Assembly: GCA_016223085.1 (NCBI GenBank)
Contig: JACRPS010000003.1
Coordinates: forward strand, 310,001-374,000
DNA: 64,000 nucleotides
Source: Chloroflexota bacterium
GTDB taxonomy: Bacteria > Chloroflexota > Anaerolineae > Aggregatilineales > Phototrophicaceae
Reading direction: 5' to 3'
The notes beneath the pieces are model-generated. The model worked only from the letters and a program-made list of their open reading frames with translations. It was not told the DNA's origin and did not search any database. Of this stretch, positions 33,278 to 42,047 are shown piece by piece (positions within the stretch are counted from its first letter, which is position 1; every line of letters begins with the position of its first letter). Position numbers and translations under genes: made by a program.

Positions 33278-34234
33278 GTGAGCACCGCGACTATTCCCGA
33301 CATTGAACCGACGCCGGAATTTAACACGCGCTGTTTAGCCATCGTGCAGGAGTGGCAGCGCGGCCTCCTCCCCTATGCTGACGCCTGGACGCAGCTTGCT
33401 GACCTGGAACAGGAGGCTGCTGCCAGCAATCATCTCGTCAATCAGGGGCGTGTCGAGCAGCTTTTTGGTTACATCAAAAGCTATCGCGGCGAACTGAATG
33501 CGGCGATTCACCACTACGAACGGGCGCGCGCCCTGTACAACCAGGCCGGCAACCAGCGCCGCGTTGGCACCTGCGACCTGAACATGGGGGAGGCGTACCG
33601 TTACAAGGGCAACTTCAAACGCGCCCGCGAACTGTACGAGAAGGCCTATCAGGCGTTTAAGCAGGTCGGTGACCGTGAAGGCGAAGCCCTGGCGATTGGC
33701 AACAAGGGGCAGATGCTGCTGAGCATGGGACTGCTTGACAGCGCCCGCGCCGATCTGGAAGAGGGCTACCGCATTGCCGTTTCGCTGCCGGCGGACGAGT
33801 TTTTTGAACGGAACGGCATCCTGTGCGAAACGCACCACGCGCTGGCGCTGCTGTATCTGGCGCAGGGCAATCTGCAAACTGCCTGGGAAGAAACGCAGCG
33901 CGCCCTGGAAATCGCGCAGGCTACGCGCGAACCGCTGGAGACGGGCTTCGCCTACCGCGCCATCGCCGAAGTACTGACGGCAGGCTACAGACCGGGCAAC
34001 GGTTTCTCCACCGACCCCGACATGTATTATCAGCTTGCCAGCGAAGCCTTCAGTGCCATCCACGCCGAAGGCGAAATCGCCCGCACCATGTTCGCGCAGG
34101 CCAAAAGCCTGGCGCGGCGCGGACGCCGCATGACCGCTGCCCGCAAGCTGCAACTGGCGATGGGTATCTTCACGAAGCTGGGCATGGTGGACGACGCGGC
34201 CAAAGCGGCTGAAGCGCAACTCGAAGTGCTGTAA
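33278..34234 (+). CDS. TPR-repeat protein
   Basis: A 318-residue soluble protein made of tetratricopeptide repeats: AAIHHYERARALYNQAGNQR, DLNMGEAYRYKGNFKRAREL and ALAIGNKGQMLLSMGLLDSA are successive units of the TPR_12 type, and more degenerate ones follow to the C-terminus. No catalytic domain is seen; it is likely a scaffold or protein-binding partner. GTG 33278 has AGGGA six bases upstream and fits the promoter; the earlier in-frame codon at 33257 is less likely. Confidence 0.82.
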   Translation: MSTATIPDIEPTPEFNTRCLAIVQEWQRGLLPYADAWTQLADLEQEAAASNHLVNQGRVEQLFGYIKSYRGELNAAIHHYERARALYNQAGNQRRVGTCDLNMGEAYRYKGNFKRARELYEKAYQAFKQVGDREGEALAIGNKGQMLLSMGLLDSARADLEEGYRIAVSLPADEFFERNGILCETHHALALLYLAQGNLQTAWEETQRALEIAQATREPLETGFAYRAIAEVLTAGYRPGNGFSTDPDMYYQLASEAFSAIHAEGEIARTMFAQAKSLARRGRRMTAARKLQLAMGIFTKLGMVDDAAKAAEAQLEVL

Positions 34235-34353
34235 ACTATTTCTGCTCAACCGACGATTACCCACCAGGATGCCTCCGTAGGACAGACCTCCCGTTGTTTT
34301 TTTGCCTCCTTTATGGTATTTGTAAGAAAATACACTGTGATGGAGGCAAACAG

Positions 34354-35978
34354 ATGGCCGATTGGTGTCACGCATTCGACTTCCGAGCGGGTAAACAGGG
34401 CTGGAAAGAACTGGTGTATGGTGGAAAACCTCACGCTACCTGGCAGGACTGCGTTGGCTGGGCAAGAAACAATGCCATCACCGAAGCGCGGGTCATCGAA
34501 AGTCCTGCATTCCCGCAGTCCGTAATCACCAAAGCTGAAATCCATCTTTCAATTCCGCCGACACAAACCACTGGCGGCCCCATGTATTGTTTTAACACCC
34601 CACCACCTGTGTTTATAAACGGATAACCAGTGCGCCAGTGCTGGTGTACACGATTGATTTCACAAACCCCCTTGACCCATTGTCACAGCAGGCAACCAAA
34701 CTTGGCATTGGTGTTGACAACAGCCACAACACTTCACAGGCCTATCCCTGGGATGGGAAAATCACCAAAATCGTGCTTTACGGTATAGGCACCAACCCGT
34801 TTTCCTGCATCCTTGAAGCATGGTCAACTGCCTTCTATCGAGCGCCAATCACCAACAACCCACCAGAGGGTAGTCTGGAATATTCGGCTAATCGTAGTTT
34901 TGTGGTTAACGAAAAATTCACCGATTATGTTTCACAGACGTGGTATCGTGTTGCTTCGATTGGGCTGGATACCGAGCCGTGTATGAATGAAGACCCAAAC
35001 GTGGAAGCGGCGCTGGTTGCCTGCAAAGGTGGTGTCTAGGTTGCTCCGACGGATCAACCTGCTGGCGCTGGCTGTGCCCCGCTGCCGACTTCTACCAAAT
35101 ATACCATTCCCTCGGTATCGTGGAGCGGTTTCAGTGGCACCTTCGCTGCTTGGCCGCTGGATATTCAGGACATCTGTAGTGCGGAAATTCGAGAAACACA
35201 CGCGCTGGGTTTCGGCGGTGCAGGTGTAACCTACCCCCGCAATACACACAACGGGGTGGATTTGTTCGTGCCCAATGCCGATACCGACGTTACTGTAAAA
35301 TCCATTGATTCTGGAATTGTGGTAGGCTTAGGGCACGGTAATAACACTCAAAATACCCATGCTGTCTGGGGCAGCACCAATCTTGATGACGGTTCGCCAG
35401 GCTGGTGTGTCATTGTTCGCTACCGCCATTTGTACGTTTTATATGGTCATCTTGCCAGCATAAGTAACAATGTATGGGTTGGTGCGTCGGTGTCAACTGG
35501 ACAACAGATTGGCACACTTGGCAAGGCAGGAGATCGACACCTCCATATCGAAGTTCACAGTTATGGAGCAACAGTTTCGGCAGGGATAGGTTCAGATAAT
35601 GCTGCTAACGTGGCGCCTAACGGTATTATGAAAGTGGGGATATCGGCAAACGCCTTGGTTCCCCCTCATGTATACGATATTTTGCAGTTTCTCCCAAATC
35701 CACCTGGTTATGACCCTGCATTGAACAATGGTCTTACGTTACGTGATTTAGTCTCAACTTCAAATCCGGGTTTCACTCGTGAAGGCGATCTAGAAACCAT
35801 TCAGATCAACTTTGGTTCTAGCTGCATCCTTACTTATAAAACCATACATCCTGATGCCAGTGATATTGTGGAGGAAATTGAGGTGGCAGGATATAAGTAT
35901 AGGGGCTTTCTCACCGACCTCGAGGTAGTTACGACCCTTGTGTCACCCTTGATACAAACACAACAACCCACGGGATAA
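34354..35978 (+). pseudogene. M23 peptidase with N-terminal beta-rich region, disrupted by a frameshift and an in-frame TAG
   Basis: ATG 34354 has GGAGG eight bases upstream. The first frame (34354-34626, MADWCHAFDFRAGKQGWKEL...) ends at TAA after PPPVFING. One base earlier or later, the next frame continues without a break of sense as ITSAPVLVYTIDFTNP, and then reads to TAG at 35037-35039, after which the same frame goes on (VAPTDQPAGAGCAPLPTSTK) to 35978. The C-terminal part is an M23 domain: HNGVDLFVPNADTD, LYVLYGHLASI and RHLHIEVHSYG. So one single-base loss near 34624 and one nonsense codon interrupt an otherwise complete gene. Confidence 0.75.
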
Positions 35979-35998
35979 GTAAGTTAGAAAGGATAAAG

Positions 35999-37033
35999 AT
36001 GCGTAAGGGAAGTTTTGTATTTACCATTCTGATGTTTCTTTTGGCTAGTACAGTTCCGACATCAGCACAAGAATTGTATATCCCTATTTTTATAACGAAT
36101 TCTGTTCTTATAAATATTATGTGGTCTAGTGATAGCAGTTCTTTGACCTTTCAGGAAATTAAGTATGCTTCAGACGGTGCACCAGCTATTGGCCCGCGAA
36201 GTACACACTGGAACAACTGGTATAGCTATAACGTAGACCAAGGTACACTTACACAAAGCAGTTTGTGGCCACTACCGCAAGTTCTAGCGCAGGGGTTACC
36301 AATCGGCGTTACCACTTACCCGCCTATAGCCAGCCTCAATGCTTTCACTTTTCTGTCGCCTGATAATCGCTTTCTTATCTATCCTGCCGTGAAGCCAGAT
36401 GGTTGGAATAGGTATTGCTGGCCTATCGGGCTTGTTGATACAGAAAGATCCGTTGCCACTTTAGTACCGATTGCTGAAACCTGCGGTCTAGAAGATTTCG
36501 ATACCTTTTTCACTGTAGAATGGAGTGATACGGGTAATGCGTTTACCATCCATACGTTCACAGGTTTCGCAGATACCCGCACCTACTATGTAAATAACTA
36601 TTCGGATACTCTGGAGGCAATAAGCGTCGTACAGTTAGATGATATGTTTTTGTCTTCTATAACCGTTTTTGATGTATGTCCAATAGAGAGCTGTATCTTG
36701 TTAATGACGGGTATAACAGTTGATGAATATCAATTGCTTGTCCGGGGCATAAATACAACCCAAGTACAACTAGTCGCACAAGGAACCTCTAAATCCTTCA
36801 TCGAAGCGGCCTTCTCCCCCGATCAACGATACGTGTGGTACGTAAGTGAAGACGGATTGATTCAGTATGACCTTGAAAGCAGCAAAAGCACCGTTTTAGA
36901 GCCAGCTATCAACTCGACGTGGATTGACCGGGCGTGGATTTCGCCGAACGGTAAACACATTGCCTGGGTAGCGAAAGCGAAGGGGGGCAATTCCTACGGC
37001 GTATACGTCGAACCGATGACGGAACAACCTTAG
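35999..37033 (+). CDS. secreted beta-propeller-like protein, paralog A
   Basis: A 344-residue protein with a signal peptide (MRKGSFVFTILMFLLASTVP, ending at SAQ). It contains several blades of the TolB/WD40-like type: IMWSSDSSSLTFQ, FTFLSPDNRFLIYP, VEWSDTGNAFTIH, AAFSPDQRYVWYVSEDGLIQ and AWISPNGKHIAWVAKAKGGN. No enzyme motif is seen. It is followed 17 bases later by a paralog, so the pair arose by tandem duplication. It lies directly after the broken M23 gene, possibly in one transcript. Confidence 0.7.
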   Translation: MRKGSFVFTILMFLLASTVPTSAQELYIPIFITNSVLINIMWSSDSSSLTFQEIKYASDGAPAIGPRSTHWNNWYSYNVDQGTLTQSSLWPLPQVLAQGLPIGVTTYPPIASLNAFTFLSPDNRFLIYPAVKPDGWNRYCWPIGLVDTERSVATLVPIAETCGLEDFDTFFTVEWSDTGNAFTIHTFTGFADTRTYYVNNYSDTLEAISVVQLDDMFLSSITVFDVCPIESCILLMTGITVDEYQLLVRGINTTQVQLVAQGTSKSFIEAAFSPDQRYVWYVSEDGLIQYDLESSKSTVLEPAINSTWIDRAWISPNGKHIAWVAKAKGGNSYGVYVEPMTEQP

Positions 37034-37050
37034 CCGATGGTGATGGAACA

Positions 37051-38109
37051 GTGAACATTATCGTCCGAGCGATCTTTTTTGCCGGAAGCATCCTGCTTAC
37101 AAAGGTGGGAAATGGTTTTGCTGTTCCTGCTGCTGCCCGACAAGAACTATATGTTCCGGTTTTCGTCACCGACTTTGGCATAACTAATGCAAGCTGGTCG
37201 AATGACAGTACTTTATTCACATTTCAAGTTTTACTAGGTGATATTGGAGTGCAAAGCGATGATCACAATAATTGGTATGCCTATAACACTGATCATCAAA
37301 CCTTAGTAAACAGCAGTTTATGGACGCAACCTTATGTTCTCCCACAAGGATTGCCTTTGGGAACAGAATCGGTCGCTCCTGCCGTCAATCCAGAATCATT
37401 TACCTTTCTCTCACCCGATGGACAATATCTTCTATATCCCTCGCAACAAGCAACCCAAAATGATCCCTCATGTAATGCGCTCGTCATTGCAAATACCCAA
37501 ACAGGTTCGTGGGAAATGGTAGATAAGATCAGGATTTGCAACGTAGAGGATTTTGAGCGGGGTTTTCTTGTGCATTGGAGTGCAGATAGTACGGCTTTCA
37601 CGATATTGACATCTTCTCCCCACGCTGTTACACCTTTCTACCACATTACTAGTTACAAGCCTAATCTTGATGCGATCAAGATAACGAATCTCACTGATTT
37701 TTCCATCGACAGTGTTCCTCACACTATTTCCAGACCTTTCGGTCTATCAAGCGATGGTAAAGAAATCTTGATGAGGACTACTGCTGTAATCAATGATGTT
37801 ACGCAAGAAACTCTGGCTATTTGGAGCCTAGACATTCCGTCGCAAAGTCGAATAATTGAGCAAAGCAAAAATGTGATTGTAGCTCAATTTGCACCGAACG
37901 ACGACCACATTATTTTGTACGTGAGTGAAGATGGACTTATACAGTACAACCTTGAAAGCGGCAAAAGCACCGTTTTAGAGCCGCGGATCAACTCGATGTG
38001 GATTGACCGGGCCTGGATTTCGCCCGACGGCAAACACATTGCCTGGGTTGCAAAGGCGAAGGGCGGCAATTCCTACGGGGTCTATGTCGAACCGATGCCA
38101 GGACAGTAA
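37051..38109 (+). CDS. secreted beta-propeller-like protein, paralog B
   Basis: A 352-residue paralog of the preceding gene, starting at GTG 37051 with a signal-like N-terminus (MNIIVRAIFFAGSILL). The same blades are present (ELYVPVFVTDFGITNASWSN, FTFLSPDGQYLLYP, AWISPDGKHIAWVAKAKGGN). Overall the two proteins have diverged, but the last 60 residues and their DNA (37917-38100) are nearly the same as in paralog A (36835-37018). A terminator follows 25 bases after the stop. Confidence 0.7.
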   Translation: MNIIVRAIFFAGSILLTKVGNGFAVPAAARQELYVPVFVTDFGITNASWSNDSTLFTFQVLLGDIGVQSDDHNNWYAYNTDHQTLVNSSLWTQPYVLPQGLPLGTESVAPAVNPESFTFLSPDGQYLLYPSQQATQNDPSCNALVIANTQTGSWEMVDKIRICNVEDFERGFLVHWSADSTAFTILTSSPHAVTPFYHITSYKPNLDAIKITNLTDFSIDSVPHTISRPFGLSSDGKEILMRTTAVINDVTQETLAIWSLDIPSQSRIIEQSKNVIVAQFAPNDDHIILYVSEDGLIQYNLESGKSTVLEPRINSMWIDRAWISPDGKHIAWVAKAKGGNSYGVYVEPMPGQ

Positions 38110-38134
38110 ATAGTCAGCTTATCATAACTTTTTA

Positions 38135-38166
38135 ACGGGAGGTGTCGACAGATATCTCCCGTTTTT
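38135..38166 (+). terminator. rho-independent terminator after the propeller paralogs
   Basis: ACGGGAG (38135-38141) pairs with CTCCCGT (38156-38162), followed by TTTTT. It marks the right border of the AT-richer island's transcription unit. Confidence 0.85.
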
Positions 38167-38215
38167 CTGGCCGAAGGTAGCTTCTGATCTTTTTTTTAAT
38201 TCCTCCATTTGACGG

Positions 38216-38221
38216 TATAAT
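38216..38221 (+). promoter_or_regulatory. candidate -10 box of the ABC importer operon
   Basis: A perfect TATAAT lies 42 bases before the ATG of the ATPase gene, but no good -35 box is seen at 17 bases; TTGACG is directly adjacent and cannot serve. It is a weak call. Confidence 0.35.
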
Positions 38222-38263
38222 CCCGCAACACTGTCTTCTAAATAATATTTATATGAGGTACAC

Positions 38264-39811
38264 ATGACCGAATCCCCTCCCATTGTGTTGGAGGTACGCG
38301 GCCTCACCAAGCGGTTTCCCGGCGTGCTGGCAAACGATCACATCAATCTGCAACTGCGAAAAGGCGAAGTACTCGGCCTGCTGGGCGAAAACGGCGCCGG
38401 CAAGTCCACCCTGATGAACCTCATCTACGGCCTGTACGCGCCGGACGAGGGCGAAATCCTCGTCAACGGCAAACCAGTTCACATTCATGACCCGAATGAC
38501 GCGATTGCGTTGGGCATCGGCATGGTTCACCAGCATTTCCAACTGGTGCCGGTGCTGACCGTGACCGAAAACGTCATGCTGGGCAACGAGGCCACGCGCG
38601 GCCCGTTCCTCAACCGCCGCGCCGCCCGCCAGCGCATCATCGAAATTTCGCAGCAGTATGGGCTGGAAGTGGACCCGGACGCGCTGGTGCAGGATTTGCC
38701 GGTCGGCGTGCAGCAGCGGGTGGAGATCATCAAGGCGCTGTACCGCAAGGCCGACATTCTCATCCTGGACGAACCGACCGCCGTGCTCACGCCGCAGGAA
38801 ACCGAAGGGCTGTTCCAGATCATGCGGTCGCTGCTGGATCGCGGTGTCAGCATCATCTTCATCTCCCACAAGCTGAAAGAAGTGCTGGAAATCTGCGACA
38901 AGATTGTGGTGCTGCGGCTGGGGCGCGTGGTTGGCGAGGCTGACCCCAAAACGTCCACCGAAGAATCCTTAGCCTCCATGATGGTCGGGCGCGAGGTGAT
39001 TTTGCAGGTCGAAAAAGGCGCACCACACACGGGTGAACCGATTCTGACAATCAATGAGCTGTACGTACGTGACGACCGCGACCTGCTGGCCGTCAACGGC
39101 GTCTCGCTGGAAGTGCGCGGCGGCGAAATCCTGGGCGTGGCCGGCGTACAGGGGAACGGCCAGACCGAACTGGTCGAAGCGATTACCGGCCTGCGCAAGG
39201 CCGAAGCCGGACAGATTATCATCCAGTACAAGGATGTTACCAACGTGCCGCCCCGCCGCGTGACCGAAAGCGGTGTGTCGCACGTGCCGGAAGACCGCCA
39301 GAAAAACGGCATGGTCGCCAGTTTTCCAATCAAGGACAACCTGGTACTGCAAACGTATTACGTCTGGCCGTTCAGCACCGGCATTGTCGCCAATGAACGC
39401 GCCAAGGATGAAAACGCCCGCAAGCTGGTGAAGCAGTACGACGTGCGCACCCCCAGCATCTACGCCACCATGAGCACCCTCTCCGGCGGCAACCAGCAGA
39501 AAGCGATTGTCGCCCGCGAATTTTCGCGCAACAGCCGACTGTTGATTGCCGCGCAGCCCACGCGCGGTCTGGACGTGGGTTCGATTGAGTTTATCCACAA
39601 GCAGATCGTGGCAATGCGCGACGCCGGCGTGGCCGTGCTGCTGGTCTCAACCGAACTGGACGAAATTTTCTCGCTCTCCGACCGGATTGCCGTCATGTAC
39701 GCCGGCAAAATCATTGATACGGTTCCGATTGAGGACGCCACCCGCGAGTCCATCGGCTTGCTGATGGCCGGTATCAAACGCGACCGGGAACAGGTGGTGG
39801 TTCATGGCTGA
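38264..39811 (+). CDS. nucleoside/sugar ABC importer, duplicated ATP-binding protein (YufO/NupA-like)
   Basis: A 515-residue protein with two ABC ATPase halves. The first has Walker A GENGAGKST and LPVGVQQRVEIIKALYRKAD before ILILDEPTAVLTPQE. The second has a degenerate Walker A (GVQGNGQTE) and signature LSGGNQQKAIVAREFSRNSR followed by LLIAAQPTRGLDVGSIE. This pattern is typical of RbsA/BmpA-type and YufO nucleoside importers. It powers the two permeases that follow; its stop overlaps the first permease gene by 8 bases. Confidence 0.92.
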   Translation: MTESPPIVLEVRGLTKRFPGVLANDHINLQLRKGEVLGLLGENGAGKSTLMNLIYGLYAPDEGEILVNGKPVHIHDPNDAIALGIGMVHQHFQLVPVLTVTENVMLGNEATRGPFLNRRAARQRIIEISQQYGLEVDPDALVQDLPVGVQQRVEIIKALYRKADILILDEPTAVLTPQETEGLFQIMRSLLDRGVSIIFISHKLKEVLEICDKIVVLRLGRVVGEADPKTSTEESLASMMVGREVILQVEKGAPHTGEPILTINELYVRDDRDLLAVNGVSLEVRGGEILGVAGVQGNGQTELVEAITGLRKAEAGQIIIQYKDVTNVPPRRVTESGVSHVPEDRQKNGMVASFPIKDNLVLQTYYVWPFSTGIVANERAKDENARKLVKQYDVRTPSIYATMSTLSGGNQQKAIVAREFSRNSRLLIAAQPTRGLDVGSIEFIHKQIVAMRDAGVAVLLVSTELDEIFSLSDRIAVMYAGKIIDTVPIEDATRESIGLLMAGIKRDREQVVVHG

Positions 39812-42044
39812 AGGAACTCTGCGCGGCCCGGCGGCGCTGGAACCGGCAGCGCGGCGCTGGCGGCAGATTTCGCCCCGGCTGGTGCCGCTGCTGGCCGTCG
39901 TGACCGCCCTCATCATCAGTATGCTGTTTATGATTGGCATTGCGTTTATCACCACCGGCAGCGTGGACATCGGGCACGAACTGAATGTTACGGGCACGGC
40001 CTACAGCGCCCTGCTGGAAGGTTCGGTCGGGCTGGTGGTCAACAACGTGCTGACGCCGGACGATCTAAAGCAGGCACAGGCGTTTATCGCCACCGGTGAC
40101 TTTACCCCGCGTGATGTTAATCGCGCCTCGCGCACCGCTTCGGACATCGCCAACAGGGGCAGCCTCAACCAACTGGCGCGCTTTGGCGAAGTATTGGCGC
40201 GCTACCCTGACCTGACCGACGAGCAGATTGACGAACTTGGCGCTTCGATCACCGATATTGCCGCTGTGGGCGTAGATACACTGACCGCGATGAAGCCGCT
40301 GGTGGCCGACCTGGGCGAACAGTCGCCGGGCAACGTGCGCCGGCTGGCGGAGCGTATCGCCGCGCTGGACACGCTCACGCCGCAGGCGCGCGCCGAAATC
40401 GAAGCCGTCGCGCCCTCGGCAGCGGATTACAGTGATGACGACCTGCTGGCCTACCTGCGGGTGGTCAACGATCAGGGGCCGGTCAAGCTCCAGCGCCTCG
40501 TCACCCAGGCGGAGGCGCTGGCGGCGCTGGGTTTGCAGGCCGACGACCCGGACGCGCAGGATTTGGCGGCGATTGCCGGGCTGGAAGCCGCGTCCGTGCG
40601 CGATCAGGCCGCGTTTGCCGCACAGATGCAGGCTGCCGGTATCACCGACCCGGCTGCGTTGACGGCGCAACTTCGCCTCGTCCGCAGCCTGTACGACATC
40701 AGCCTGCTGATCAACGAAAACGTCAACGAAGCCTTGCAGACCGAACTGGGCACGGCGCTGCAAAACGCGACCGTCATCCTGCGCCCGAACAATCAAATTC
40801 TGGTCAGCCGCAGCAGCGCTCCGGTCGGGTTGATCTGGGGCGATAGTAATACGCCGGACAACCCCGCCGACGACCGCGTGGACGCGGCTTACCTACGGCT
40901 GGGTGGCCGGGCGCTGGTGTTCCTGCCCGCCAACCTGGAAAACATGATCGTGCGTTCCATCCCGTTTATCATCGCCGGCCTGGCGGTGGCGCTGGGTTTT
41001 AAGGCCGGCCTGTTTAACATTGGCGCGGAAGGCCAGTTGTACGCCGGCGGCATTCTGGCGGCCTGGGTTGGCTTTGCGCCGCAGTTTGCCGGCCTCTCGC
41101 CCTGGGTGCACATCCCGCTGGTGATCGTCGCCGGTATCCTCGGCGGGCTGATGTGGGGCGCGATTCCCGGCTTTCTGAAAGCCTACACCGGCGCGCACGA
41201 AGTTATCAGCACGATCATGCTGAACTACATCGCCATCCTGCTGGTGGACTGGCTGATTAAATCCACCAACCCGGTTATTCTGCTTGACGTGAATGCCAGC
41301 ACCCCGCGCACGCCGTTTGTTAATCCTGACGCGATGCTGCCCACTTTCAACGAGATTCCGTTAGTGTGGTTTATCCTGGCGGCGGCGCTGACGCTGGGCT
41401 ATGGCCTGTGGATACGACGCGAACGACTGCGCGAAGACACCCGCCTCGTGGTGCGCCCGGTAGTCAACGCGCTGCTGGTGCTGGTCGGCGGCCTGTTTTT
41501 GATGTGGATTACCGTGCGCGGCGCGCTGCACATCGGCCTGCTGCTGATGATCGCCGCTGTGTGGTTCACCGACTGGTTCCTGAACCGCACCACGCTCGGC
41601 TTTGAGATGCGGACAGTGGGCGCGAACCCGGACGCCGCCCGCTATGCTGGCATGAATGTGCGCTGGAACACAATTCTGGCGCTGGCGATGGGGGGCGGAT
41701 TGGCCGGGCTGGCGGGCGCGATTGAAGTCTCCGGTGTACAGCACAACATGCAGCCGGGTTTCTTCGCCGGCGTCGGCTTTGACGGCATCGCGGTCGCGCT
41801 GCTGGCGCGCAGCAATCCGCGCAACATCATCCCGGCGGGGCTGCTGTGGGGCGCGCTGGCGATGGGCGCCGGGCTGATGCAAACCCGCGCCGAAATCTCG
41901 GTTGACCTGGTGAAGATCATTCAGGCGCTGATTATCATGTTCATCGCGGCGGATGCCATCATCCGCTATCTGTGGCGTGTACCCGAACCGTCGCTGGAAG
42001 AAAAAGAAAAAGGGCTGTTCGCCGCCAAAGGCTGGGGAGGCTAA
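39804..42044 (+). CDS. nucleoside/sugar ABC importer permease 1 with a large N-terminal extracytoplasmic insertion
   Basis: A 746-residue protein. A first membrane segment at about 28-50 is followed by some 300 polar, mostly helical residues (60-370) before the normal core of the BPD_transp_2 permease starts: NMIVRSIPFIIAGLAVALGF, KAGLFNIGAEGQLYAGGILA and the C-terminal AGAIEVSGVQHNMQPGFFAG. Usual YufP-type permeases are about 350 residues. The insertion has repeated helices (LTDEQIDELGASITDIAAVG) and no recognised domain. It would lie outside the membrane. Confidence 0.85.
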   Translation: MAEGTLRGPAALEPAARRWRQISPRLVPLLAVVTALIISMLFMIGIAFITTGSVDIGHELNVTGTAYSALLEGSVGLVVNNVLTPDDLKQAQAFIATGDFTPRDVNRASRTASDIANRGSLNQLARFGEVLARYPDLTDEQIDELGASITDIAAVGVDTLTAMKPLVADLGEQSPGNVRRLAERIAALDTLTPQARAEIEAVAPSAADYSDDDLLAYLRVVNDQGPVKLQRLVTQAEALAALGLQADDPDAQDLAAIAGLEAASVRDQAAFAAQMQAAGITDPAALTAQLRLVRSLYDISLLINENVNEALQTELGTALQNATVILRPNNQILVSRSSAPVGLIWGDSNTPDNPADDRVDAAYLRLGGRALVFLPANLENMIVRSIPFIIAGLAVALGFKAGLFNIGAEGQLYAGGILAAWVGFAPQFAGLSPWVHIPLVIVAGILGGLMWGAIPGFLKAYTGAHEVISTIMLNYIAILLVDWLIKSTNPVILLDVNASTPRTPFVNPDAMLPTFNEIPLVWFILAAALTLGYGLWIRRERLREDTRLVVRPVVNALLVLVGGLFLMWITVRGALHIGLLLMIAAVWFTDWFLNRTTLGFEMRTVGANPDAARYAGMNVRWNTILALAMGGGLAGLAGAIEVSGVQHNMQPGFFAGVGFDGIAVALLARSNPRNIIPAGLLWGALAMGAGLMQTRAEISVDLVKIIQALIIMFIAADAIIRYLWRVPEPSLEEKEKGLFAAKGWGG

Positions 42045-42047
42045 CCC

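Larger units (their letters stand above)
34240..38263. other. AT-richer island
   Basis: From the end of the TPR gene to the ABC operon the DNA is visibly richer in A and T and in rare-looking codons (ATA, TTA, AGA) than the flanks. It contains one decayed gene and two tandem paralogs and ends with a terminator. No integrase, tRNA or direct repeats that mark borders are seen. Confidence 0.6.

Noticed and set aside
34638-35978. Stop-codon recoding (TAG read as an amino acid) in the M23 gene
   Set aside because: Many genes in the window end in TAG and the same gene has a separate frameshift, so decay or sequencing error is more likely.
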